Below, piece by piece: positions 1-8,499 of a stretch of 64,000 nt of DNA. The DNA lies in assembly GCF_001010355.1 (NCBI RefSeq), contig NZ_JPLA01000023.1, forward strand, positions 62,001 through 126,000, written 5' to 3'. The first letter of the stretch is position 1; each line of letters opens with the position of its first letter. The stretch is from Dyella japonica DSM 16301. GTDB taxonomy: Bacteria > Pseudomonadota > Gammaproteobacteria > Xanthomonadales > Rhodanobacteraceae. The notes under the pieces are model-generated. The model was not told the origin of the DNA and did not search any database. It saw only the letters and a list, made by a program, of their open reading frames with translations. The translations under genes and the position numbers were made by a program.

Positions 1-341
1 CCACCCGCGAGCAGCTGCACCAGGAATACACCACGCGCCTGGCGACTTCGCACGACGACGTCGAAGCGCTGCTGGCGCAATACGCGCAGCTCGATGGGCA
101 GCAACAAGCGCTCAAACCGGCCACCGACGACGCCGTCCACGGCGCGGCACAGGCTGGTCAGGCGGCGCAGGCGGGTTTGATCGACCTGCGCAACGTGACC
201 GACCTTCGTGTGGCCGCACTCAACCGGCAACTGGCACAACTGGCGACCGAGCAGGCCATGCTCGAGCAACAGGCGGCGCTGGAATTGCTGGTGGGACGCG
301 GCATGCCGACCTCTCTCGAACAGGATGTGATGGCCCCATGA
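1..341 (+). CDS. TolC-like outer-membrane efflux protein (3' end only)
   Basis: The frame is open from the left edge to the TGA at 339-341 and gives about 112 residues rich in Gln, Ala and Leu with long amphipathic helical periodicity. This is typical of the last coiled-coil helices of TolC/OprM-type channel proteins. The stop overlaps the ATG of the downstream adaptor gene in an ATGA arrangement, and the adaptor is followed by an RND pump, so the three genes look like one tripartite efflux operon. The N-terminus, signal peptide and beta-barrel part lie outside the window. The assignment rests mainly on context and helical composition. Confidence 0.75.
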   Translation, partial: TREQLHQEYTTRLATSHDDVEALLAQYAQLDGQQQALKPATDDAVHGAAQAGQAAQAGLIDLRNVTDLRVAALNRQLAQLATEQAMLEQQAALELLVGRGMPTSLEQDVMAP

Positions 342-1384
342 GTTACCGACAGCCATGGATCGCCGCGGCGCTGGCCGCGTTGGCATTGGCCGCCTGCTCC
401 GGCAGCGAGGCACCGGACGAGACGGCCGTGAGCGCCGCCGTTACTACCGTGCCGCTGAAGCAGGGCAGCCTGGCCGATACCGTCACCGCCTACGGCAGCG
501 CAGGCCCGGCCGCCGATGCCGCGCAAGTCATCAGCGTGCAGTCCGCGGGGCGCGTGACGCGCTGGAACGTCACGGCCGGCGAGGCGGTCAAGCGCGGGCA
601 GTCCCTGCTTGGCTTCGCGCTGGCGCCGTCGTCGGTGGCGGCGTATCAGCAGGCAGTGACGGCGCAAACCCTGGCGCAGGCGCAGCGCGCCCATGTGGCA
701 CAACTGCTGTCGCAACAGCTCGCCACCCGCGATCAACTCGACCAGGCCGACAAGGCCTTGCGCGATGCCCAGTCCAATCTGGATGCGCTGGTGCAGCAGC
801 AAGGCCGCAGCGCAACGATCGATGTCACCGCGCCGTTCGATGGCACCGTGGTGACGGTCGACGCGCCCCAGGGCGACAACCTGCAGGCAGGCGCCGCATT
901 GCTCACCCTGCAACGTGGCGACGGCCTGGTCGTCACCGTCGGTGTCGAGCGCGATGCGATGACGCGCGTCCACGTCGGCGCCAAGGCCGGGCTGCTGCCC
1001 ATCGATGGTGGCGTCGCCATGCAGGGCACGGTGCGCCGTGTGGCGCACGCGCTGGATCCGCACACGCATCAACTCAATGTGGAGATCGTGCCTGACGGTG
1101 CGCTGGTCAACGGCGAGGGTTTCCGCGCCGACATCATCGTGGGTCAACGACAAGGCTGGTTGTTGCCGCGCGATGCGGTGCTGGGCGATGACGCGGATCG
1201 CCATGTGTTCCAGGTGGCCAACCACAAGGCCGTGAGCGTGCCGGTGAAAGTGCTGGGCGAGTCGGACAGCATCACCGTCGCCACCGGCGCACTCGATGCC
1301 AAGCTGCCGCTGGTGACCGAAGGCGCCATGCAACTGGACGACGGCATGGCCGTGCGCGTGCCGACGGAACAGGCCAAGCCATGA
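338..1384 (+). CDS. HlyD/AcrA-type RND periplasmic adaptor lipoprotein
   Basis: A 348-residue protein with a lipoprotein signal peptide; the lipobox LAAC places the lipidated Cys at residue 20. After it come a barrel-sandwich (biotinyl-lipoyl-like) half with the motif SVQSAGRVTRWNVTAGEAVK, a short Gln/Ala-rich helical hairpin (about residues 100-150), the second lipoyl half (VTAPFDGTVVTVDAPQGDNL) and a beta-barrel. These are the hallmarks of membrane fusion proteins that bridge an RND pump and a TolC channel. The start overlaps the stop of the upstream channel gene, and the end overlaps the ATG of the pump gene by 4 nt, so translation is probably coupled. The transported substrate cannot be told from sequence. 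Confidence 0.9.
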   Translation: MSYRQPWIAAALAALALAACSGSEAPDETAVSAAVTTVPLKQGSLADTVTAYGSAGPAADAAQVISVQSAGRVTRWNVTAGEAVKRGQSLLGFALAPSSVAAYQQAVTAQTLAQAQRAHVAQLLSQQLATRDQLDQADKALRDAQSNLDALVQQQGRSATIDVTAPFDGTVVTVDAPQGDNLQAGAALLTLQRGDGLVVTVGVERDAMTRVHVGAKAGLLPIDGGVAMQGTVRRVAHALDPHTHQLNVEIVPDGALVNGEGFRADIIVGQRQGWLLPRDAVLGDDADRHVFQVANHKAVSVPVKVLGESDSITVATGALDAKLPLVTEGAMQLDDGMAVRVPTEQAKP

Positions 1385-4300
1385 GCTTGCCGACACTCTT
1401 GGCACGGCACGCGCGTGCCATCGTCATCGTGGCCTTCGCGCTCGCGCTGGCGGGGCTGGCCAGCTCGTTCACCCTGCCGGTGGGTCTGTTCCCGCAGGTG
1501 TCGTTTCCGCGCGTGGTGATCGATCTGGATGCGGGCGACCGGCCGGCCGACCAGACGGCGCTGCTGCTGACGCGTCCGGTGGAAGAGGCGATCCGCACGG
1601 TGCCGGGCGTGGCCGGTCTGCGTTCGGAAACCACGCGCGGCTCGGCGCAGATCTCGGTGGACTTCGGCTGGGGGCGCGACATGATCGCCTCCACGCTGCA
1701 GGTGGACTCGGCGATTGCGCGCGTGCTGCCCAGCTTGCCTGCGGGCGCCAGCTACAACGTGCGCCGCATGGATCCCACGGTTTTCCCCATCATCTCCTAT
1801 GCGCTGCAGTCGGACAGCATGTCGCCGGTTGCCTTGCGCGATCTGGCGCAGTACCAGATCGTGCCGCTGCTCGCGTCGGTGGAGGGACTCGCGCGCGTCG
1901 ATGTGCAAGGCGGCGAAACCGCCGAAGTGCAGGTGGAAGCCGATCCGCGCAAGCTCGCGCAGTACGGCCTGAGCCTGGATGACCTGGCCACCGCCGTGAG
2001 CGGCGCCAATCAGCTGGAGGCGGTCGGCCGCCTGCAGGATCGCAACCAGCTCTACCTGGTGGTCGCCGACCATTCGCTGCAACACATCGACGCGATCCGC
2101 AACATCATCGTGAAGAACGATCCGCACGGTTGGGTCCGGCTGTCGGACGTGGCCACGGTGCGCGATGGCTATGTGCCGCAATGGATTAAGGTGAGCGAAG
2201 ACGGCAAGCCCGCCGTGCTGTTCAACGTGTTCGAGCAGCCCGACGGCAATGCGGTGCAGATCGCCAGCGAAGTGCGCGCGCGGCTGGCGTCCTACCGGCT
2301 GCCCAAGGGCGTGACGCTCAAACCCTGGTACGACCAGAGCGAGCTGGTGGTGGAGTCCGCCCATAGCGTGCGCGATGCGGTGCTGATCGGCCTGCTGCTC
2401 GCCGCGGCGGTGCTGCTGGTGTTCCTGCGCAATCTGCGGGTGACCTTGATTGCCACGCTGGTGGTGCCGGTGACGCTGGCCGTCACGGTGTTGCTGCTGC
2501 AGGTGTTCGGCATGAGCTTCAACATCATGACGCTCGGTGGCATTGCGGCTGCCGTGGGTCTGGTGATCGACGATGTGATCGTGATGGTGGAACACGTCGC
2601 GCGACGGGCAGGCACGCTGGAAGGCGGTGGCGAAGCCGTTGTGCTGCCTGCGGCGCGGGAATTCCTGGCGCCGCTCACCGGATCAAGCCTGGCCACGCTG
2701 ATCGTGTTCGTGCCGCTGGGTTTGCTCAGCGGCGTCACCGGCGCGTTCTCCAAGGCACTTTCGATCACCATGGCCAGTGCACTGGCCGTGTCGTGGCTGG
2801 TGACTGCCTTCGTGGTGCCGCCGTTGTTGCGGCGCTGGATCGATTTCCGTCACTGGCATGATCCAGGTCTCGATCACGAAAGCTGGCTGTCGCGTTCGCA
2901 TGCACGCCTGTACGACGCCTTCGCGCGCCGCCCGGCGTGGCTGCTCGCCTTCGTCGTGCCGCTGCTGGTGATCGGCGGCGTGGCCTACACGCACGTGACC
3001 ACCGGCTTCATGCCCGCGGTGGATGAAAGCGGCTTCGTGATGGATTACTACACCAAGCCGGGCACCTCCTTGCCCGAAACGGCGCGGCAGGTGGCGCAGG
3101 TCGAAGCCATCCTGCGCTCCATGCCCGAGGTGGCCACGTTCTCCCGCCGGCTCGGCACCGGGTTGGGCGGCGATCTGGGGCAGTCCTATCACGGCGACTT
3201 CTTCGTACGGTTGAAACCCGATCACGCGCGTGCCACCGAGGAGGTGATGAGCGACGTGCGCGAACACGTGGAGCACGAGGTGCCCGGCGTGGAAGTGGAG
3301 CTGGCGCAGCTGATGGAAGATCTGATCGGCGATCTCACCGCCGTGCCGCAACCGATCGAGATCAAGCTGTATTCCGCCGATCCGAATACCCTGACGCCGC
3401 AGGCGCGGCGCGTGGCCAAGGCGCTGGCGGACATTCCCGGCGTGGTGGAAATCAAGGACGGCCTGCAGTTGGCTGGCGATGCCTTGAACGTGCGCATCGA
3501 TCCCGATCGCGCCACGCTGGAGGGCATGACGGTGGCGGCGGTGACGCAGGCGATCAACAACGCGCTGACCGGCGTCGTCGCCACTCAGCTGCCGCAGGCG
3601 ACCAAGAGCGTAGGCGTGCGCATCCGCATGCCGGACTCGATGCAGTGGCGGCTGCCGCAGCTCCTCGCGTTGCCGGTACGCGCACCCGACGGACATGTGT
3701 TTCCGTTGAGTCGCGTCGCCAGCATCGCGACCGAAAACGGACAGCCGCAGATTTCGCGCGAAAACCTGCAGCAGATGACGGCGGTGACGGCGCGCATCGA
3801 CGGTCGCGGCATGGGCGCGGCCGTGGCTGACGTGAAGAAGCTGCTCGCGCAGCCGGGCATGCTCGACGCCGATACGCGCTACGAGCTGGGCGGTCTCTAC
3901 CAGCAACAGCAGATTGCCTTCCTCGGCCTGGGCAAAGTGTTCCTGATGGCGCTGGTCGCGGAATTCGTGCTGCTGCTGTTTCTCTACGGCCGGGCGGGGC
4001 TCGCCCTGGTGGTGATGGGCTGCTCGCTGTTTTCGGCCACGGCGGTATTCATTGCGCTGTGGCTGTGCGGCGTGGACCTCAACATCACCGCGATGATGGG
4101 CATGACGATGATCATCGGCATGGGCACGGAGATGGCGATCTTCTACGTGTCCGAATACGTCACCCTATCGCGCGAACTGCCGCCGCTGCAGGCTTTGCGC
4201 CTGGCCAGCCGCGATCGCCTGCGTCCGATCACCATGACCACGCTGGCGGCCATCCTCACGTTGTTGCCGCTGGCGCTGGCCTGGGGGCAGGGCGCGGGCA

Positions 4301-4416
4301 TCCAGCAGCCGCTGGCGATCGCGATCATTGCGGGGCTCGCCCTGCAGTATCCGCTGGTGTTGCTGGTGATGCCGACCCTGATCGGCGTGGTGGCAGGCCA
4401 TACGCGGCCGCGATGA
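1381..4416 (+). CDS. RND efflux transporter permease (AcrB/HAE-like)
   Basis: A 1011-residue inner-membrane pump of usual RND length. It starts with a short cytoplasmic segment and TM1, has two large periplasmic loops, and has two clusters of TM helices. TM4 carries the paired acidic residues of the proton relay (GLVIDDVIVMVEHV), closer to the drug/organic solvent type than to the metal (CzcA) type, which has DGAIVMVEN. The C-terminal half contains the mirror segment GMTMIIGMGTEMAIFYVSEY. It is coupled by a 4-nt overlap to the adaptor upstream. It probably extrudes hydrophobic compounds using the proton gradient; the specific substrate is unknown. Confidence 0.92.
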   Translation: MSLPTLLARHARAIVIVAFALALAGLASSFTLPVGLFPQVSFPRVVIDLDAGDRPADQTALLLTRPVEEAIRTVPGVAGLRSETTRGSAQISVDFGWGRDMIASTLQVDSAIARVLPSLPAGASYNVRRMDPTVFPIISYALQSDSMSPVALRDLAQYQIVPLLASVEGLARVDVQGGETAEVQVEADPRKLAQYGLSLDDLATAVSGANQLEAVGRLQDRNQLYLVVADHSLQHIDAIRNIIVKNDPHGWVRLSDVATVRDGYVPQWIKVSEDGKPAVLFNVFEQPDGNAVQIASEVRARLASYRLPKGVTLKPWYDQSELVVESAHSVRDAVLIGLLLAAAVLLVFLRNLRVTLIATLVVPVTLAVTVLLLQVFGMSFNIMTLGGIAAAVGLVIDDVIVMVEHVARRAGTLEGGGEAVVLPAAREFLAPLTGSSLATLIVFVPLGLLSGVTGAFSKALSITMASALAVSWLVTAFVVPPLLRRWIDFRHWHDPGLDHESWLSRSHARLYDAFARRPAWLLAFVVPLLVIGGVAYTHVTTGFMPAVDESGFVMDYYTKPGTSLPETARQVAQVEAILRSMPEVATFSRRLGTGLGGDLGQSYHGDFFVRLKPDHARATEEVMSDVREHVEHEVPGVEVELAQLMEDLIGDLTAVPQPIEIKLYSADPNTLTPQARRVAKALADIPGVVEIKDGLQLAGDALNVRIDPDRATLEGMTVAAVTQAINNALTGVVATQLPQATKSVGVRIRMPDSMQWRLPQLLALPVRAPDGHVFPLSRVASIATENGQPQISRENLQQMTAVTARIDGRGMGAAVADVKKLLAQPGMLDADTRYELGGLYQQQQIAFLGLGKVFLMALVAEFVLLLFLYGRAGLALVVMGCSLFSATAVFIALWLCGVDLNITAMMGMTMIIGMGTEMAIFYVSEYVTLSRELPPLQALRLASRDRLRPITMTTLAAILTLLPLALAWGQGAGIQQPLAIAIIAGLALQYPLVLLVMPTLIGVVAGHTRPR

Positions 4417-4439
4417 GCGTCGACTCCGCCGGCCGCCGC

Positions 4440-6305
4440 TTAGCCCGGCAGGCCGGCGATGCCTTCGATGGGATGATCGTTGGCCGGTTCCGCTGCCGGC
4501 ACCGTCGTGGGCACGATGACCTCGGCATGCTCGCCGTAGATCACGCGGTTGCGGCCTTCGCGCTTGGCCTTGTACAGCGAGTTGTCGGCATCGATCATCA
4601 GCTGGCGCAACTCGTAGCCGCTGCGATCGGTGGACGCCACGCCAAAGCTCGAGGTGATCACCACGCTGCGCGTCTCGCCCCACAGCGGTGTGGCGGCAAT
4701 CGCCTGGCGGATGCGCTCGGCGCGTTCGCGCGCCTGCGACGCGCTGCAGTCGGGCAGGTATAGCGCGAACTCTTCGCCGCCAAGACGTCCGAAGATGTCG
4801 CGGCGGTGCAGGTGGTGCTGGCAGGCGGCGACGGCGCGCTTGAGCACCAGGTCGCCGATGACGTGACCGTGCGTATCGTTTACGTCCTTGAAGTGATCCA
4901 GGTCCAGCAGGATCAGGCACGAGGTGCGCGTGGCCTTGGCCGCGGCGCGCAAGGCCAGTTCGGTCTCGTCGACAAAGTGCTGGCGGCTGTGGATGCCGGT
5001 GAGGCTGTCACGCGTCGCCAGGCGCCTGAAGCGCATCTGCGAACGCTTGATGCGCAGCAGCCACAGCGCGATCGAGGCCACCACGGTGAGCAGCAGGGCG
5101 ATGTACAGCCGGCTGGTTTCCATGTCCTTGTGATCGAGCTTGCGCTGCAGCTGCAGGATCTCGTTCTGCTTGTTGAGCGAATCGACCTGCACCTTGTTGG
5201 CCAGCAATTGCTGCCTGACCGTCTGGTAGGCGATCGCGCGGGCGCTCACGTCGGTGAGATAACCCTTGTCCGCATCCATGTAGAGCTTGTGCAGGTCCAG
5301 CGCGGCACGCGTATTGCCCTCGCGTTCCTCCACCTGGTACAGCACCTGGTAGGCCGGCCCCAAGGTATCGGAGTACTTGTCCTTGATGGCCTCGGCCACG
5401 GCTTCGCCGGCGTATTTGCGCGCCGCGGTGGCGTCGCCCAGCTGCCAGTACGCCTGCGCCAGCGTCACGTTGACCGCGTTCATCAGCACGCGATAGTGGT
5501 AGGAGACAAATTCGTCGTAGTGCGCCTGCAGCAGGGCGATGGCGTCCTTGGGACGGCCCTGGTCGATGGCGTACTTGGCCTGGTCATTGCGCAGCGAGTT
5601 GGCATACAAGGCTTGATTGGCCTTGATGCAGGTATCGATGCCGCGATCGTATTCGGGGTCGGTGCCGCGCACCTTGCCGGCGCGGAACAGCACGCGCAGC
5701 TTGAACGCCATGCCCTGGCAGGCGTGGTCGCGCAGTTCGGGGTCATCCAAAATGCGCTGCGCATAGCTCGACGCCAGGTCGTACTGCCCCGCCGCAGCGA
5801 GGAACTGCGCGCCTTCACCGAGTGCCTGGTAGCGGGCTTCCGGATCTTTCGCCGTCTGCATCAGATCCATCAGCGCGCTCAGTTGGGTAAACGCTTCCTC
5901 GTAGTGCCGACTGAAACCGAGGATGTTCACCAGCGTGGCCAGCGCGCGTACCTGCAGCGTAGGCTCACCTGAGTGCGTGACGATGTCGTGCAGCGCCGGC
6001 CCAGCCACGTCGTAGCGGCCTTCGAACGCCAATTGCCAGGCATCGAGATAGCGCAGGTGCCATTGCTGGCCGGAGGACAGCTCGGCCCTGCGTTGGTCCA
6101 GTTCACCGAGCAGGCGCAGAAACTCCGCGTGATCGGCGGTCTTGAGCTTGTCCGCCTGCGCCAGCATCTGCACAGGGTCTTGCGCAGATGCATGTACAGG
6201 TGCAGGTGTAGGTACGGCCGCGATGGCCGCACCTACCTGCCAACCTGACAGCAGCACTGCCAGGATGATCGCCCGCCTGAAGTGGCCGGCGCGGAACATC
6301 GTCAT
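4440..6305 (-). CDS. Membrane-anchored diguanylate cyclase (GGDEF) with helical-repeat sensor
   Basis: I place the start at the ATG at 6305, giving 621 residues, because it forms an ATGA overlap with the stop of the gene upstream and begins a good signal peptide (MTMFRAGHFRRAIILAVLL). The roughly 380-residue periplasmic part is made of helical TPR-like repeats. A single TM helix (LYIALLLTVVASIALWLL) leads to a GGDEF domain with the active-site motif GGEEF near residue 510, preceded by DLDHFKDVND. The RxxD inhibitory site five residues before the motif reads HRRD, so product inhibition by c-di-GMP is probably absent. Expected activity is synthesis of c-di-GMP from GTP in response to a periplasmic signal. 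Confidence 0.9.
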   Translation of the reverse strand: MTMFRAGHFRRAIILAVLLSGWQVGAAIAAVPTPAPVHASAQDPVQMLAQADKLKTADHAEFLRLLGELDQRRAELSSGQQWHLRYLDAWQLAFEGRYDVAGPALHDIVTHSGEPTLQVRALATLVNILGFSRHYEEAFTQLSALMDLMQTAKDPEARYQALGEGAQFLAAAGQYDLASSYAQRILDDPELRDHACQGMAFKLRVLFRAGKVRGTDPEYDRGIDTCIKANQALYANSLRNDQAKYAIDQGRPKDAIALLQAHYDEFVSYHYRVLMNAVNVTLAQAYWQLGDATAARKYAGEAVAEAIKDKYSDTLGPAYQVLYQVEEREGNTRAALDLHKLYMDADKGYLTDVSARAIAYQTVRQQLLANKVQVDSLNKQNEILQLQRKLDHKDMETSRLYIALLLTVVASIALWLLRIKRSQMRFRRLATRDSLTGIHSRQHFVDETELALRAAAKATRTSCLILLDLDHFKDVNDTHGHVIGDLVLKRAVAACQHHLHRRDIFGRLGGEEFALYLPDCSASQARERAERIRQAIAATPLWGETRSVVITSSFGVASTDRSGYELRQLMIDADNSLYKAKREGRNRVIYGEHAEVIVPTTVPAAEPANDHPIEGIAGLPG

Positions 6306-6601
6306 GCTTTCTTGCTGGGCTTGGACGGTGGCGCGTCGGTCTCGCTCTCTTCGCCTTCCTCGCCTTCCTGCTCTTCTTCTTCCTCTTCCTCGTCCGGGCG
6401 GCGCGGCACGGTCTGGAAGCAGCACAGGGGCACGACCTTCAGCAACGCATGCAGCTCTTCCACGTTGCGCGCCAGGATGGCTTCACCGGCGGTGGCTTCG
6501 ATCTTCGCATCGGCAAGGGCCAGTGCGATTTCGTCCTTGGCGCCCTGAAACAGACGCGCGTCGCTGCCTAGCTTTTCCAGAAACTCGATCACGTTGGACA
6601 T
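6302..6601 (-). CDS. Small protein with helical N-terminus, Cys-Cys pair and poly-Glu tail
   Basis: A 99-residue protein. The ATG at 6601 is preceded by a good ribosome site (AGGGGG, about 8 nt upstream). Residues 1-57 look helical (MSNVIEFLEKLGSDARLF), followed by VVPLCCFQTV with two adjacent Cys (60-61). The tail has a run of seven Glu within a stretch of about 20 mostly Glu residues, then SKPSKKA. The stop overlaps the start of the diguanylate cyclase gene (ATGA), so the two are translated as a pair. The first half faintly recalls Nif11-type leader peptides, but that is only a resemblance. I do not recognise a characterised family. A role tied to the cyclase, or in metal or protein binding through the acidic tail, is inference. 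Confidence 0.75.
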   Translation of the reverse strand: MSNVIEFLEKLGSDARLFQGAKDEIALALADAKIEATAGEAILARNVEELHALLKVVPLCCFQTVPRRPDEEEEEEEQEGEEGEESETDAPPSKPSKKA

Positions 6602-6674
6602 GCGGTTTTTCCCCCTGGCGGTTGATACTACGTCCACAACTTCCTTGCGTCTTGCGCGTGAACGGCGACGCTGC

Positions 6675-6702
6675 GCTTTATCCTCGACGGCATAAGCGTC
6701 AA
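6675..6702 (-). promoter_or_regulatory. Candidate sigma-70 promoter for the small protein/diguanylate cyclase pair
   Basis: On the minus strand TTGACG (6702-6697) is followed after 16 nt by TAAAGC (6680-6675). The -35 element is close to consensus and the -10 is weak. It lies about 75 nt upstream of the small-gene ATG. Confidence 0.35.
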
Positions 6703-7072
6703 CGCGGTCTGGCTCGTTTTCCCCGATATCCCCACGCGACAGGCCGATTCGATTTTGCCTCTGGCTCGGCGCGATTGGTGATGATAGCGCTGTTTTTTGC
6801 CGGAAATGTGCAAGCCGAAGACAGCATCGGGCGTGTGCCGGCCGGGCGTCGGGAGCGGCCGGTCGGCTTGGGATCGCTGATCGACTTCGATGCGATCTGC
6901 GCAGGAGATGACAACGGTATCCGCCCGCGTGAGATCGGCGATCCACTTGGATCGATTCGATCGCATGCCTGGTTTGGCTTCGATATTGGGACAGCCCAGG
7001 CCAACGGCAGTGGGCGTACTCGGGCGACGTGCTCCGGCACCGGGTCAACCAGCAGCCTAGTGCCCGATTGTG
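6703..7072. other. Intergenic stretch without recognisable gene
   Basis: Between the candidate promoter of the small gene and the end of the alpha/beta hydrolase gene I see no convincing coding frame, RNA gene or terminator. One plus-strand frame (from about 6778) has a signal-like beginning, but its continuation has the Arg/Pro-rich composition of a chance frame. Confidence 0.5.
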
Positions 7073-7852
7073 TCAATCCGCGTACGCGGCATTCCCCACG
7101 AAGGACATCACTTCGGCCAGGAAGGCGTCCGTATGCTCGCCATGCAGGCGATGTCCGCTGCCCAACTGGCGGGTGATGGCGTACGGGATCTGGGCGGCCA
7201 GCAGGGGTAGCCGTGCGCTGACCAGGCCGTCGTCATGGCTGGCCAGCAGCAGGCACGGCGCCCTCACGCCGGCCAGGCGCGCCCACCAGGCCGGCATCGG
7301 CGTGCGCAGTTCCGGCAACACCGTACGGGCTGCGCGCACGTCGAACTGGCGCAACAGCATCAGGCGCAACAGCCGGCCGCCGCCCAGCAGGTGCAGCGAG
7401 CGCGCCCACGCGGGGCCGGCCCGGGCGGCGGCCAGGGCGGCCGCATCCGCCACATCGCGGGGCGGTACCGGGGCGGCTTCGATGATCAGCCGACGGATCC
7501 GTTCGGGCTGGCGCGTGGCCAGCTTGAGGGCCAGATGCCCACCCAGCGAGTGGCCGATCAGGTTGACCGCGCCCAGCCCCAGCGCGTCGAGCAGGGCGCT
7601 CAAGTCTTCTTCGAAATCGATCAGCGAATACGTGGACGTCCACTGGCTGCGGCCATGTCCGCGCAGGTCGGGTGCGACGACCCGGAATCCCTGTCGCGCC
7701 AGCGCTTGCGCGGTGTGGTCCCAGCTGCCGGACTGGCTGGCAAAGGCGTGGATCAGCACGACCGGCTCGCCACCCGCATCGCCGCACGCGCGATAGGCCA
7801 GCCGATGGCCGCGCAGCGGCAGGAAACCAGGCGTCGACCATCGGCTATCCAA
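7073..7852 (-). CDS. Alpha/beta-fold hydrolase
   Basis: A hydrolase of the alpha/beta superfamily (esterase, lipase or C-C hydrolase type). The oxyanion segment is VVLIHAFASQSGSW, the nucleophile elbow is GHSLGG, the acid is in SHDDGLVS and the catalytic His is in GSGHRLHGEHTD. The frame stays open to 8173, but the upstream part is Pro/Arg-rich and overlaps the neighbouring secreted-protein gene, so I chose a TTG start at 7852 (259 residues) with GGAG about 10 nt upstream. No ATG exists near the conserved N-terminus, so the start is uncertain and a GTG at about 7939 is an alternative. The substrate is unknown. It is transcribed divergently from the next gene. Confidence 0.8.
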   Translation of the reverse strand: MDSRWSTPGFLPLRGHRLAYRACGDAGGEPVVLIHAFASQSGSWDHTAQALARQGFRVVAPDLRGHGRSQWTSTYSLIDFEEDLSALLDALGLGAVNLIGHSLGGHLALKLATRQPERIRRLIIEAAPVPPRDVADAAALAAARAGPAWARSLHLLGGGRLLRLMLLRQFDVRAARTVLPELRTPMPAWWARLAGVRAPCLLLASHDDGLVSARLPLLAAQIPYAITRQLGSGHRLHGEHTDAFLAEVMSFVGNAAYAD

Positions 7853-8016
7853 GACATCCGTGCTCCGCGGCGGGACGCCTGCAATGTCGCATGGCCACCG
7901 GGGATGCGGTAGCGGGAAAGCGTTACTGGCTCGCTTCACATTCAGCTGGCTATGATCGGGCGGCCGACGGGTATCGGCAGCAGCACATCGGTCAGACCAT
8001 GGAGAGGAGCAGGGCG

Positions 8017-8475
8017 ATGAGACAGCGAACGATGATGGCGATGGGCTTGTGGGCTGGCGTGTTGATCGCGCCGGCATGGGCGCAGCAGGACACGCCGGCG
8101 CAGCCGCAGGCTCCCTACCGCGAGCCTCTGAGCGCCGCGGTGAGAACACAGACGCCCTCGGCGCCCGCAGCAAACTCGCGCGCGTCGTTGCCGACCTTTT
8201 CGGTGCAGCCCACCACGGCCCAGCGCGTGTCGCACAATGCGATGACGTTTGCGGCCCTCACCGCGGTCTCCGCGGCGTCGGAAAAGCAGGGCAGCTACCC
8301 GCCCCCGGCATCGGCGCCTACGCAGCCTTATCGCCCCGATATGTCCGTGCCGGAGCCGGCGACCGCCGAACGGCTTTGCCCGCCGCTGGGCTCGCGCAAC
8401 ATGCCGGCCGCCTGCAACAGCGACGCCATCGTCACGATGGAGCGCAACGGGCCCGGAGTAGCGGTCAAACCCTAG
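8017..8475 (+). CDS. Small secreted Pro/Ala-rich protein of unknown function
   Basis: A 152-residue protein with a clear Sec signal peptide (RTMMAMGLWAGVLIAPAWA, cleavage after AWA). The mature part is low in complexity, rich in Pro, Ala, Ser and Thr, with two Cys near the C-terminus (LCPPLGSRN and AACNSD) that could form a disulfide. I chose the ATG at 8017 because AGGAGCAGGGCG immediately precedes it; an in-frame ATG at 7999 is possible. The gap to the downstream FAH-family gene is 24 nt, so the two may be co-transcribed. I do not recognise the family. Confidence 0.7.
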   Translation: MRQRTMMAMGLWAGVLIAPAWAQQDTPAQPQAPYREPLSAAVRTQTPSAPAANSRASLPTFSVQPTTAQRVSHNAMTFAALTAVSAASEKQGSYPPPASAPTQPYRPDMSVPEPATAERLCPPLGSRNMPAACNSDAIVTMERNGPGVAVKP

Positions 8476-8499
8476 CCGATCAAATACCGGAGCCGGGAC

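Noticed and set aside
6778-7176. Plus-strand frame with a signal-like start (MIALFFAGNVQAEDS)
   Set aside because: No ribosome site; the rest is Arg/Pro-rich and runs into the opposing hydrolase gene.
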